Notes: a model not told the origin generated them from the letters alone. Shown: positions 20,985 to 33,560, counted from the first letter of the stretch. The stretch: DNA of 64,000 bases from Ashinkailepas kermadecensis (GCA_034440615.1 JAOTOM010004282.1:62001-126000); one strand, 5' to 3'. Made by a program: numbers and translations.

Positions 20985-21627
20985 ACTTTGTATGTACCTT
21001 AGTTCACGATGATATTCATGAATGTGATAAAATAAGCTACATGTTTGATATACACCGCTTCCATCACTTTAACTCCTCTCACTGTTTGACATCCTTGCTT
21101 GTAAAGTAGAGGAACACAAGTAAGAAGATGAGACTCCTTCAAATGCACATAATTCAGGGAGAAGTGCGTTCCCACATATTTAGGAGTGCCACCTCCTTCC
21201 TAGGCCTTTGCATATGGTTCTGGACCACTTCCTTGTTGAACTGTCGAAGTATGTCGCCTACTCTCCGTCTCAGCTGCCCACCATTTTCGGCTGGCAAACC
21301 GAACATGTCTCTGTACCACATGTGTGATCAAACGTTTGCCTGTACAACTCGTTATTTGTTTCATCAGTCATCACAGAATTGTGATAAAACAAAGGGGTAG
21401 CATTCCCTGTTGTTCAAATTGTAAGCCAAAGACCTTCTTTGGGAGCTCCGTATTTTTCGCGAACCACATATTAGGATAAACCCCTTCATTGCTAGTCATT
21501 AGATGTCGTTATTTCATCATCGCTGGCAACGCTTCAGATAATACTAATGTTCGCTTACTACGATCACAATGTCTCCATATATAGGAAATATAGAGACGAC
21601 TCTATAGGATCCTGTCTAAGACTGAGG

Positions 21628-21885
21628 CAGTTGGTGTTCTGCCGTCTCTTCCAGTCATCAGTGACGTCCGGAGAAGTGTGGGACAGTTGGTGTTCTGCCG
21701 TCTCTTCTAATCATCAGTGACCTCCGTAGAAGTGTCGCGCAGTTGGTGTTCTGCCGTCTCTTCCATTCATCAGTGACCTCCGGAGAAGTGTGGCGCAGTT
21801 GGCGTTCTGCCGTCTCTTCCAGTCATCAGTGATCTCTGGAGAAGTGCAGCGCAGTTGGTGTTCTGCAGTATCTTCCAGTGAAGAG
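21628..21885. repeat. 56-bp tandem repeat, about 4.6 copies
   Basis: Each unit begins CAGTTGGTGTTCTGCCGTCT, continues CTTCCAGTCATCAGTGA and ends CGGAGAAGTGTGG. Five starts are visible near 21628, 21684, 21740, 21796 and 21852. The last unit is partial and diverged. It lies in the large intron, just before the CR1-like insertion. Confidence 0.9.
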
Positions 21886-21915
21886 AAGTGAAATGAAGAA
21901 GTGTGACATAGCTAT

Positions 21916-22610
21916 ATATTCATATTCCTATGTAGTTAAGACATAAAGGCATACAAGATCAGTGCAACTATAAGCCACAAGGGCCCTTCTTGGTTGCACT
22001 CTGTACACTGAACCAGTTTTCCACCAAATGCGCCGATCAACTCTCCCTGGAATACAAAAAAACAAGCCCCATATTCTTATAATGATTGTCTATGCTGTTT
22101 TTAAAGATGTTCAATGTGTTGCTACTGGCAATAGTTTCTGGCAGCTGGTTCCAGTGTTCTACTACCCTGTTGGTGAAGAAAGACTGTCTTAACCTTGTCC
22201 TGCTGTGATTAACTTTAATTTTGAATTGATAACCTCTAATTGCATCATTTCTGTTAAATTCAAACAGTTCCCTGAGATAACCATGTTCCTGACCATGAAC
22301 AAATTTAAAGACCTCGATGAGATCTCCTCTCAGCCTTCTATATCGAAGTGAAAACATATTCAGTTTCTTCAATCTTTCCTCATATACCAGGTTGCCTATG
22401 CCATTCACCATTTTCGTTGCCCTCTTTTGTACTCTCTCTAAAAGCGAACAATCTTTTTCATAACTAGGGGACCAAGCTTGGACACAGTATTCCAAATGTG
22501 GCCTGACATATGCACAGTAAAGCTTCCTGATGACTTCCTCACTTTTGTATGATACATTCCTATTTATTGCCCCAAGCATTCTTAGTGCCTTCTTCCTGGC
22601 TTAAATGGCT
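21916..22610 (-). mobile_element. 5'-truncated CR1-like LINE with target-site duplication
   Basis: A minus-strand open frame (22579-22037, extending a few codons upstream) encodes the RT thumb and C-terminal region of CR1-group elements. Blocks include LYCAYVRPHLEYCVQAWSP, LLERVQKRATKM and RYRRLRGDLIEVFKF. There are no internal stops. The 10-bp motif ACATAGCTAT flanks it at 21906-21915 and 22611-22620, a likely target-site duplication. The 3' end carries a GAATATGAATAT tail. Truncation at the 5' end during reverse transcription explains the missing RT core. The clean frame suggests a young copy. Confidence 0.85.
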
Positions 22611-22639
22611 ACATAGCTATGCAGATGTAGGGCTACATA

Positions 22640-25310
22640 GCTAAGTTGACTGAAACCTTCTCGACACGGCTAATAGCCCCAGCAAAACGCACCTGCTTGA
22701 GTTCATCAGCAACTATTCACTTATCGTGACAGTGCAGCGCCCTACATTCGCCACAGGCTCTTTATTGGATGTCATCATAACAAACTCACCCATCTCTGTC
22801 GGCAGAACCAGAGTGAGTTTCTGCCGCTACAGTCCTCACAAATGTATCATGTTCCATTAAAGTAAACAGGCCTGCCTCAGTCAACACCGTGATAAAATCA
22901 CGTTCTTGCGGACGAGTAGATACCTCGGAACTGACCCTTGACCTTGGTGAGATCGACTGGGTCCAGGTCACTAGGCGCATCTCAGTAACTGACAAATGGG
23001 ACACCCTGCTGAAATTGCTGACACCTATTCTCGACGAGCACCTGCCACTCGGAAACATAAAATTCGGAACCCAACAGCACCACATGTCAGCGAAGCTACC
23101 AAACAGCTCATGCACCGGCGAAATGTAGCTTTGCACTTGCAAGATAGAAGCACATACAAAGTACTTAACAGACAAGTTCGCTCAGCTATTAGAGCTGACT
23201 TTAGGGACGATATTAGCAGAAAGATAGCTCAGAAAGGCCCATCAGCTGCGTGGCGTGCTATTAAGCCCATTATCGACACCAAAAAGGCTCTTATAGAGGA
23301 GTTCAACCTCAGGTCCTACCTGAGCAGCTAAATCAATACTTTGTTAGTGTCGGACCTAAGGTATCAGCAGAGGTCAAACGCCGGGCAAACATGCCTGAAC
23401 ACACACCTCCCAGTTGCCGGCTATCGCGCGTCTCTACCAGCTCCTATAAAGTATCCCCCATATCCCTCGAACAGCTAACCAAAATTGTCATGGACATGAG
23501 GAGCACAAGTGCTTGCGGACCCGACGGGATCTGTATTAAGGTTATCAAATTTCTGTTCTTTTTTATCGGAGAAGTGCTGCTCGACATTATAAACACATGC
23601 CTGACTACAGCTGATATCCCCTCCACTTGGAAACAGTCAATAGTAACTCCCATTCACAAATCAGGAGATCCTTCGGATCCCTCTAATTTTAGGCCCATCT
23701 CATTGGTTCCGGTTATCGCCAAAATCATAGAGAGGGTAGTGCAGAAACAACTCTATCACTATCTGAACTCAAACTACCTACTGGCCCAAACTCAGTACGG
23801 CTTCAGACCACGCCACTCTACGGAAACCGCTCTCATCTCAGTCACGGACAAAATACTAGCAGCAATGGACCGTTCGGAAGTAGCTCTCCCTTGCATTCTG
23901 GACCTCCGTAAATGCTTCGACGTAATAGATCACACCAAACTGCTCTCTAAACTAGAACTCCATGGAATCGATACAGACTGGTTTAGGGTTTATCTGGGAG
24001 GTCACACGCAGGCTGTTAGCATCTCAGATCAACGCGGAAACAGGCACCTCTCCTCCTTTCTCCCAAACAACATAGGTGTTTTCCAAGGCTCATCACTAGG
24101 TCCACTCCTCTATTGCATCTTTTAGAACGACCTCAGTTTGCACGTCCCGGTAGCACACGTCACTCAGTTCGCAGACGACACCCAGGTCCTCATCTCCGGT
24201 CGCAAATCTGATCTCCCAAATCTGATAAATCAGATGGAGACATGTCTGAACCAACTTTACGACTACTTTCAGGATAACGGTTTGAAGGTAAACCCGACCA
24301 GAACTCAGCTTCTCACGTTCGGATCGCGTCAAAATCTTCGCAATATTACCCCGATAGGAGTGTACTTTAAGGACGCCGAGATAGATGAGAGTCATTCGTG
24401 TAGGAACCTTGGGGTGGCATTTCATCACCACATGTCGTGGGATTCCCATGTAGCTGTTGTGGTTCGTAAGTGCACTGGATTCCTTCTGGCCCTGAGCCAT
24501 CTGCGTCACCATCTGCCAACCAGTACCCTCTTCACCATAGTCAATAGCCTGGTTGTATCCAATATCCGCTACTGCATATCTGTTTACGGCAACGGGTCGG
24601 CAGCAAACATCCACAGACTAGACAAGATCATTAACTTCGCCACTGGAGTCGTGTCAGGTCTACGGAAATTTGATCATATTTCTGATGCCCGTAACGAGTT
24701 GGGTCTCCTCACCGCAGCTGATCTGCATCCATTTCACAGCCTTACTTTGCTCTACAAGATCATTCTGACGGGTGAGCCAACGCACATTGCCGGTCAAATC
24801 ACTGCAAACTCCACCCTGCGAAACCGTCATACGCGTGCAGACGACCACCTGCACCTGCCAGCCATACACAGAGAGGCGGGCCGCAGGAGATTTCTCTACT
24901 CGTCTGTCTTCCACTATAACAAACTCCCTACTGAAACAAAAACATCGAGGCTGTCTAACTTCAAGAAGCATGTACTAGCTTATCTCCATGAGCAACATTA
25001 ATCACAAAAAAACTTACAAAATGGATTTGTGTACACTATGAACTCACATTTAGGCCATCGCTTTCCTATCACTTCTGTAAACTACTCGTTTATAGCTTTT
25101 GTTGCAAGCACAGTGTGTGTAGTGCAAATAGTGATATGGGTATTGTATTATGTTGGTGTATGAATGTTTCTTGCGCATCTGCTCCCACTATTGACCACAA
25201 ATCTATCCTTTCTTTGTAAATATCTGTGAGTTCTACCCAGACTGTCCATAACAGCCACTATACGTGGAAGGCATGTATCGTGAAATAAATAAATACCTAA
25301 ATAAAGATCC
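22640..25310 (+). mobile_element. CR1/Jockey-like LINE, plus strand
   Basis: This copy holds the end of an endonuclease, an entire RT domain and a C-terminal domain, without RNase H. It is 5' truncated: neither ORF1 nor the front of the endonuclease is seen. The 3' end is an AAATAAATAAATACC microsatellite tail near 25290, typical of CR1-type elements. It lies in the intron on the strand opposite to host transcription. Frame breaks are few, so it is fairly young. Confidence 0.85.
23334..25001 (+). pseudogene. LINE reverse transcriptase with one in-frame stop
   Basis: RT motifs are in order: CGPDGICIKVIK, TPIHKSGDPSDPSNFRPISL, AQTQYGFRPRHSTETAL, LDLRKCFDVIDH with the first catalytic Asp, GVFQGSSLGPLLYCIF, then QFADDTQVLI with the catalytic Asp pair intact. 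The C-terminal domain ends SRLSNFKKHVLAYLHEQH. The only lesion in this stretch is a TAG at 24123-24125, exactly where family members read IND after LLYCIF. The RT uses a nicked target DNA end as primer. The upstream endonuclease remnant (22660-23330) is split over several frames. Confidence 0.9.
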
Positions 25311-28300
25311 TGGGGAGGGGTGGGGGAAGACGAAAATTTTTCGGACCAGCGAGGGACGATCTTTGGTCCGACCGGACTCGAGTTAATGGCAGGTGTGTAC
25401 ACTGTCAAATTCCAACGATCTGAGGTCCGACCAGACGCCGATTAATGGTAGGCATTCACAATGTCAAAAAGTGAAGACAAAAAATGGAGCCACATTCACC
25501 CACAAGCCCATCAAATTTAACTCGTGGTCAAACGACTGGTTGTCTTTCCACTGACCATTCTACAATGGCATGAAAATCAAGTCAGCGAAAATGCATGCCA
25601 TATGGCTGACGAAAAACGTCAGAAAGATAAGATAAGCATTGATGTATCTAAATATCTATGGCATGATACTTGCGGACAATGATTGCAATTAGGGCATGAT
25701 ATACAGCCGGTGCATTGATGACTAAAAGTCACTGGCACATCACCCAAGAAACTGCCATCAACTAATTAATATTCGTGTCGGATTATGTTAGCATTAAGTG
25801 GAATAAGCGATGGTGTCAAATTGCTTTCTGTTTCTCGAATGGTTTCCCAATCCCGAGGTCTGTTTGCTGCTCATCTTAGCGCTGCTATTTTAATGACATG
25901 TTTTGATGTACACGACTCTTTGGATGCGCAAAATCTAGTGGCGTGGTGCAACCGCAGGATAACCTCGGAGGTGATACTAAGTTGATTGAGCACCATTCGA
26001 ACACCATCTCAGTCGAGTTTGCAGCGGATTTGTGTTCGCGGGCCTCGCAGGCCCAGCAACAAGGTAGAGCGAGCAGACTTTGCATACTCGCAGGTGTGAA
26101 TTAGCGCAGACAATTAATTGTATTCTGACAATAGTCTCAGTAATAAAATATGTTTGTTAACGTTGCTGCTCAAATGGTAAGAATCAAACGCACACACGTC
26201 ATCAAGTATCGGCCAGCTTACCGCCGTGCTGCGACCCGGAGAGTTGCAAATTGCCGCTTTAAACGCGGCTCTTGTGACTGAAGTCCAAAAAGTTTCCTCT
26301 CGCGCCCGATTTCAATATCGATTCGGTGTGGCGTGCACTATGTGGGAGCTTACATCATCTGATTCCTGGTATTTCAAGCCCCTGAAGGATTTGAGACCTC
26401 TAGAAATCTACACGACCTAATTTGAAATAGTTCATTGATCTTACTTTATATATATATTCAGATACAGAGTGTACAAACATGCAGACGAGCGTAACCATAC
26501 GCTTATACTTCTTGTTACAATTGTGAATGTTGATCAGGTCCGCCTATGGTATTCATTAGATATTTGCTTGGTACCTACCTACCTACCTAGGCAGGCAATG
26601 TAGACTGACATAATATATTGCAAGCCTTATAGATCACACCATAAAGCTGTTTGGATGGTAGCATATGAGCAGACGTATCGTATGTATCGACTTCTACTCA
26701 TATATAAATTTTCACATATACGTGAATCTGTGGCACAGATTGCTCTGCTAATAATTGATTTGTTTTATCTCCCCGAAGGCAACTCCAACTAACCGACGTA
26801 CCCCAATCCCACTCTCCGAAGGGCACTTTTAATAAAGGTGGATTTCGCTTGAATAAGTGGAAGATGTTTGCTCATATATTCCAAATTCAAGCGCCGCACT
26901 GTAATGGCTGCGCACTTCGCCAATGTAATGTGCGTTCTGTTATAGAACACCCCAAAGTCATTTAGACAGACTCCGCTGCCATCCATACTGTGTGGGTTGA
27001 TGGAGTTCAGCACATATTCCTAATGTGGCTCCTGTTTCACTCGCCATCTGGCTTCACGGCCTCCCTATAGTACATTGGCCTTCTACAACAATTCTAAGAC
27101 CATTCCCTTAGCTTCCAGGTGTGGCCAATTTGACTGGCTTTTCATTAGAAACATCCTCAAAAGTAATACAGTTTCGTGTGACGTTCTGGCACGCTTCTCT
27201 TGGTATGCGCCAGCTCGAGTGACCCACGCACGAAATACTCGATTAATTCCAAGAGCGCGGGTTAACACGGTGCAATCTGGTCTGTTTTACAGACTTCCCA
27301 TGTTAATAAATTATTTTCTCTCCAAGTTTCATACAGTAGACATCTTTCACACTCCATCAGCCTGATTCAAGGCAGCAGGGAAAGCGTACATTGATATTTT
27401 TCGATGTGGTCATGAACGTGCGATGGCCATGTAGCGTACCATAGCAATAGGCTACTTGGTATTTATGCTCTTTTGTCTCATGTGTGTGCTAACTTTTTGT
27501 TTGAGCCTTTGCTAGATCGGTACATATAGGTAGGGCTAACATTTTTACCTATTTTAGGCCACATGTTTAGTTTATGCTTCTAGCACTAGAGTAATGCACA
27601 CTTACATGTTCTCACATGATGTGCAGTGGTTTTAGCACATCGTGACCTCACCTGTTGCTGGAGGATTACTCTGTTGGTGATTATATGTGAATAAACCAAT
27701 AGTTCCAAAGTGTCGAAGTTTATATTTTGCTAAAATACGCCAAACACGTACTATTTTGCTGTTTCTGTACTATTACTATGAAAGGTGAGATGCGAACTAG
27801 AGTAGTGGTATAGTAGCGTTAAAGAACATCATCAGTGCCCACTTAGGCGGCCTAGGTAGGCTTGCCTACCTATACGTCACCATTCTCCAAGTTGGCGCCT
27901 GCGAAGTAGGACAAGTAGTAGAAAGTCACGGAGAGTACCTACCAAAACTATGTACTCATACCACACATGCCGAAATTACAAAAATAAAATATTTATACCC
28001 CACATGTTGCAGAATAATCACGGAAGAGTATTTTCCATTCAACTAAATGTGCACTTCTCGTACCTTATCTATGAAAACCTAAGGTTTTCATAGAGATGTT
28101 AAGTTAGTTACGATGTCAATCATGAGCTAATATCGAAAACACCAGTAACAATATTAGGATATCCATGGATAGCATCGACATTTGGTACCATTTGCCTGAT
28201 GTGTTGGTGAGGTTGAATAGCGCGTTATGCTTTTGGGAATTATGCGTGGATGTTAATTATCATCCATGGACAAGCTGCGACTTTTAGGGATAATTTAGCT

Positions 28301-28511
28301 TAATTTCTATATGCCATATCACCTTCAAATAAAAATGACCAATGGAAACAACACAATTTCAAATCAGACCCGGTCCGTCATTGATGTAAAATATAGGCTC
28401 GACCCCAGCCGTATCCAGATCTGGTCTCAGACCCGTAAGATCTGCTCGGAACAAGTCGAAAACAGCCAGAACACGCATGTCCGTGACGTGGCATGGTCGC
28501 CGTGACCTGAC
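25311..28511. other. Intronic DNA, no supported gene
   Basis: Anonymous AT-rich sequence inside the intron between the exons at 28512 and 19796. A (TACC)n run lies near 26573-26590. A 12-bp-arm hairpin is at 28069-28093 (CTATGAAAACCT, one base, then the complement). TAGGTAGGC and GCCTACCTA form a near-palindrome near 27850. No coding evidence was found. Confidence 0.5.
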
Positions 28512-28733
28512 CTGGCCGGCAGGTGCAGCTGAACGAGCCGGCGGTGTTGCGGCAGCGGCCTCCGTTGTGGCATGCCGGCGACAGCGTGGCGCACTCGTCC
28601 AGGTCGACGCAGACGGGGCGCGACTCGCGCAGCCGGCGCCAGCCGAGCCGCGCGCCGCAGCCGCAGTCGTAGCCCAGGTGCGTGTTGGACGAGTTGCGCC
28701 TGCATTGCCAGCCGGGACCGCAGATGGCACCGC
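28512..28733 (-). CDS. EGF exon of the EGF/TSP1 gene
   Basis: This 222-bp exon is bounded by CCCGCCCGCAG on its 5' side and CAG|GTCAGG on its 3' side, phase 1 at both ends. It begins within one EGF (GGAICGPGWQC, YDCGCGARLGW, then RPVC). It continues into a second, calcium-binding type EGF: DLDEC, NGGRC and SFSCTCRPG, with the Asp-Leu-Asp-Glu start typical of cbEGF. The final Cys of that EGF lies in the next exon. Splicing to 19796 gives SCTCRPGFSGGRCQE, a perfect EGF ending. High GC content sets it apart from the intron. EGF pairs like this occur in extracellular and cell-surface proteins. Confidence 0.88.
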
Positions 28734-30920
28734 CTGCGGGCGGGGCAGGTTTCGCTGATGCACGTCGCTGGGAATGGGAACGGTCTCGGTCGCACGATGT
28801 GTTTGCCCGGACGCCAGAGGTAGGCCGGCGCCCGCGAGCGAGCGCGGGCGCGGCGAGCAGCTGAACTCGGTGAGGTCGGGAATTGACGGCAGGAACCTGG
28901 GACATCGCCACGGAAGGTGGGGACGACCAACTCGTGGGTCGCAGACATATAGGCATGTGGCAGGGGCGGATACAAAGGGACACTGAGCATGTGCCCCCTC
29001 CCACATGGCAAAGTGGCACCCCTCCGGCCTGGAAAAAGCGTCCTTCTGTAGTGCACCCCTCCTCCACTAACATATTTTCAGCACAAACATCGCCCTTTTC
29101 AGAGGAAAATGCTCTGTATGCTCGAGTACACCTCTCCCGCTCAATGAATTTTGTCGTCGAAGGCGCCTTTCCGAGGAAATGTTCCCCCTGATGAACACTC
29201 CGGGGTCCGCAGGGAATGAGAAACAAAACAAGGCAACTGATGCCGGTCCAAGCCATGCAGTGGCAACGTCACTAACACAAACATCTCGAAAGCAGGCTCA
29301 CTCACAAACAATCAAGGGCGGATTCATGGGAATGAGAGGTTGGGTGGGGGTGGGGGTACATGCCCCCAGTGCCTCCCCTGCATCCGCTCCAGCAAACAAT
29401 ATGAAATGAGCATCACTCAGCAGTGCAGCATAAGCCGACATTGACTGAGTGGGAGCCATAATATCCCCACCCTTCTGTCGTTTGCTCTAGACAATTAGAC
29501 AACTAAACTGCACGTAGAACTTTCAAGCGTTTAGCACCCCTCTGTCCATAAATTCTGCACCTCCCCCTCCCCCCCCACCAAAAAAAAATCAGAAGTCATC
29601 CCAAGTAAGTGATCATGACGTTAGCAAGGAACCATGGCTTCCGTTTCGACATACTGAATTCAATATTCTTGTTCTGATTAGCAGGTGGGAACGACAACAT
29701 GCTTTTATGCCGACGTACTGGTCAGAGTGACTTCAACGACAAAATGGAACGTCGAAAAATCAATGTAGATCACCCACCACCTCATCTCAGGACAGCATAT
29801 ATGCAGCATATATCTCTCTGACAGGAGCGTCGATTTGTATCCTTTTGTTGGGGCCATGGCCCCACCAATGTTGATCTTCGCCCCCCCATGTTGATTTGGG
29901 CCCCCCCCCAATAACCCATGCTACTTTATGGTGATAAGAAAGCTAAAGGGAAAAAATAAAAACACCATTCTAAGTAGAAACATTGATGTTAACCAGCACA
30001 TTTTGTACTGAAAAGAAACAGATTTGGATTAGATAGTGGATTGACTCTCCACCTTTTGCTGAAAAATGTAAAATTGTGTGCAAAAACAAACAAAATACCT
30101 AGATTTCCCTCCACTGTGGAAGTACAGCTTACATCATAAAATGTGAATGTTGTCGATGCTGATGCATTTTAAACCAGATTGTCTGAAAAAATATGCTAAG
30201 CAATTAAACAACAATTGCATGGTCATACTGATGTTTGTACACACCACCAATGGCAAAACCACATGCATATGGAGCTTGAACATAATTCATTCCATTCTCA
30301 ATTTCCAGTCATTGTCAAACTTGCATGCAAATCATGGTTATCATTGAGATTGTGGACATACAAACTATAATTATCTTCAGCAACATACCCATCACACCAT
30401 CAAATTGATATTTACCAAGGTACCTACCTACATGCCCAATGACAATGTGCATGCATTCAATGTTCATGCATTCAATATTGGCAACCCAATCTCAAACTGA
30501 ACCAACAAAAGCCACGTGTGAGCTAATCTGCCAGCCTATGAAAATATGAGAGAAAAGTCAGCAAGAAGCCGTATAGACACCTCATTATAATTGATATTTC
30601 TGAAGAAAGCAATAGGTATTAAGCTATGGCCACACATGACCTCCTAAACAAACCCTATAGAGTCATACAAGACCAGTATCTGGTAGCGCGCATTATTAAA
30701 TGCCACCCACAATACTATTACCTTAGAAGGTATACCAAAGTTCGCCTTCAAGCTTTGCTGACGTCATAGTTTTTATCTTATATTGCAGAAATTGGTAGCG
30801 TCAGGCGTGTTTCAATTTCACTGCGCATGAGACAGTTAAGCATTTTTCAAATTTCAATTTTCAAAGTTTAAAGAACCTAACCCAGCTAAACATAACCTAT
30901 CATAAGTTGCTGTTGAATAA
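28734..30920. other. Intronic DNA with dispersed GC-rich repeat
   Basis: A block at about 28968-29060 (GGCGGATACAAAGG, CATGTGCCCCCTCC, CCCTCCGGCC) has a relative at 51835-51905. G/C homopolymer-rich stretches occur at 29340-29400, 29560-29590 and 29880-29910. No coding evidence was seen, although the exon's reading frame stays open upstream to about 29256. Confidence 0.5.
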
Positions 30921-30925
30921 AAAAT

Positions 30926-32095
30926 GAGTGGTAAATTTGCAGTTTAAGGTGATTTTTTTGGTTGTTCAATTTTTATTCAGAATCCCATGTTCATGACGGT
31001 GACTAAAATGATGGGACCACTTATTTTCGGTGCAAATTCACTTTATTGTAATTTGAAGAAAACAGTTTGACAAATTTTCCACCTTAAAAAACCTAAACCA
31101 ACATACCCTAACCAAACCTAACCCATTTGTTTGCTTTATGGTGACAAATGTGTGTAAACAATTTTCTTGGTTGGTTGGTTGGTTATTTGGGCTTACGGCC
31201 GTATTGACTGCGTTGGTCATACAGCGCCCATAAAACTTTTCTTGTTCCCACCTTAAAGCACAATAATACCCAAAAGTTTTCCAAACAAATTTACAAACAT
31301 CTTCACAAAAAAGATAATTTTGTCTTCCAAAGCAGCTTAGGTTAGGTTAGGCTGGGCTAGGTTTCTTTTTTAAGGTTGAGAATTTTCAGAAAATAAATTA
31401 ATTGACTTTTTTTGTTCTCAAAAGATAGGTTAGGCTATGTTAGGTTAGGTTTTGTTGCATTAAAAAAAAAATTTATGTTTATGCTATGTTACGGAACTCA
31501 AAGCCCTTTTTGGCATTATTTTGCTCACAACCTGAAAAGTAAACATTTGCACAGAAAATAAGTCGGTCCAATCATCTTAGTCACCTTCATAAACATGGTA
31601 TTCTGCAGAAAAATTGGAAACAAATTAATAAAAGAACAGCTTAAACTGCAAAGTTACCAAATAATTCGCAATTTTTTGGGGAAACATTTTTGGGACATTT
31701 TTGAAAAGTTTTCCAACTTGAAAAAACTAAACTAACCTAACTTAACCAAACCTAACCCATTTGTTTGTTATATGGAGGCAAATGTGTGTAAACATTTGTC
31801 TTGTTACCACCTTAAAGCACAATAATACCGGTTTGACTAGGTAAGGCTAGTTTAGTTGTTTAACTAGGAAACAAATTTGTCACAAATTTTCAAAATAAAA
31901 TAAAATCGGAAATATTCCTTCAAAAGCAGCTGACGTTAGGTTCGGTTAGGCTGGGTTCGGTTGTTCAATTTATAACATTTTCAGAATATATTGCTTAATT
32001 TTTGTTTCTAATTTTTGTTTCTCCAAAGGGAGGTTAGGATATGCTAGATTAAGTTATGTTGGTTATGGTTATTAGGCTATGGTATGGATTCACTA
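30926..32095. repeat. Inverted and direct repeat complex rich in CCTAACC/GGTTAGG
   Basis: About 110 bp at 30926-31036 reappears as its reverse complement at 31549-31660 (shared cores TTTGCAC and TTAGTCACC, and GCAGTTTAAG against CTTAAACTGC). A separate segment at 31070-31490 recurs in direct orientation at about 31700-32090, sharing CCAAACCTAACCCATTTGTT and CCACCTTAAAGCACAATAAT. Short GGTTAGGTTAGG runs are common. This suggests a nonautonomous foldback-type element duplicated in place. Confidence 0.75.
31170..31236 (-). mobile_element. 67-bp insertion with 8-bp target duplication
   Basis: Within the first copy of the direct repeat, 67 bp are flanked by TTTTCTTG at 31162-31169 and 31237-31244. 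The second copy (near 31795) lacks the insert and has one target-like TTGTCTTG. On the minus strand the insert ends in an AACCAACCAACCAAC tail, like a severely 5'-truncated LINE with a simple-repeat 3' end. Confidence 0.7.
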
Positions 32096-32319
32096 ATGAG
32101 TGAATCCATACCATTCCCACTAGAGTCTAAAAGCTACATCATAACCCTACTTCTATAACGGTTATCACAAGAACCCATCTCGATTCTACTGCTCACTCAG
32201 GGCACCATAGAAGTCAATTAATGAAAGTGTTACTTCATTACCTGCATTGCTAATGTAAACAGAAAGAAGTCCTTTGAACTATATGCAAATGGAGCAGCAC
32301 CTTCACAGTGCTGCTCCAT
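32079..32319. repeat. Two perfect hairpins
   Basis: Arms ATGGTATGGATTCACT at 32079-32094 and its complement at 32099-32114 have a 4-base loop. Arms ATGGAGCAGCAC at 32289-32300 and its complement at 32308-32319 have a 7-base loop. Both would fold strongly as RNA or single-stranded DNA. Confidence 0.85.
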
Positions 32320-32639
32320 CCACATCCAACTCCAACCCTGACCAAACTTCAGGAGCGCATCCGTCTCCAAAGCAGCCTGCGGACGAAGGTATGTATTGCA
32401 GCAAAAGTACTATGATCTGAATTCCATGGTGTCCCTGTTGCCTAATAGTCCATCCCTGTCTATCCATGTAGGAGATGTTTGACTTTCCTCAAACTGTCTG
32501 GAGAACTTTGGAGTTGAAATCACGTGTGAGTGATGAAGCAGATGAGCTATTCCTGTATGCTTATGCTGCATAATTGCATGGCACAGTGGCATGCCGAATG
32601 GGGAGGGGACATTGTGGGCAGTTTCCTCCCTGACAGGAT

Positions 32640-33560
32640 GTGGGGCCCCCAAGAATCGCGTCGAGCTCCGGACAAAATTGCGCCAGTCTCCTTAAAAATC
32701 CCGTTTAGGCCCCAAATAATCGTACCGGGGCCCCGAAAAATCACATTAGGGGCTAAAAAGTCGCGCAGGGAATTCTGAAAAGGACGCTGGCGCCTCAAAA
32801 GCTCCCGCTTGGGCCCCTGAAAATCACGCTGGGGGCTCAAAAGAGTCGTGCTGGGGTTCAAGAAAATCACGACGGAGGGCACAAACGGCCGGGCCCGGGC
32901 CCCGGAAAGTCACGCTGAACCTAGGGGTACCAAGACTTCTCGTCCGGGTCCCTGACAATCACGCTAGGGGCATGCCATGTCTCACCGGGGCTCCAAAAGT
33001 CTCATTGTGATCACCCAGCAAATGAAGCCGGGGCAACGAAAAACAGTCCCAACATGGAAAATCACTCTGGGTCCAAATTACCGCTCCAAAAGCCCACAAA
33101 ACGTGTTGGCCCCCAAAAGCGTGTCCTAGCCACAAAAGCTCGCGCTTGAGATCCGAACAAGTGACCACGGGGCCCCCAAATATCGCGTTCGGGACCAAAA
33201 ATTCCGTCGGTAGTCCCAAAATGTAATGTGGGTAATCCAAAGCGTATCGAGTTTCGCAAAAAGCGACAGGGCATTAAAATATGCGCTGCAGCTCGAAATA
33301 AACACACCGGGAGCGCTAAATAAAAACAGCGGGGGCCCTCAAGGCACACCAGGGTCATGAGACCACACGGGGCCTCAAAAACAGGCAGGGCCCTCAAAAA
33401 GGGAATTGATCATGAACAAGGAACAAACAGACCGGGCACTAAATAAACACATTGGCGTCTTCGAAAACGCGCCGATACGTCAAAAATATCATCGGTGTAT
33501 AAAACAGCAACAAAACTGTAAAAAAGAGCCCGGTCTCAAACATGTGCCGAGCTCCTAACA
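32640..33560. repeat. Diverged 20-21 bp array, GGGGCCCC-AAAA-TCGCG type
   Basis: Successive units follow the plan GGGGCYCC, then AAAA, then TCRCGCT, at about 20-21 bp spacing. Examples are GGGGGCTCAAAAGAGTCG and GGCCCCCAAAAGCGTG. Hardly any two are identical, yet phase is kept for more than 40 units. The array fades after 33500. The same plan appears as reverse complement at 61880-63960. Confidence 0.75.
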
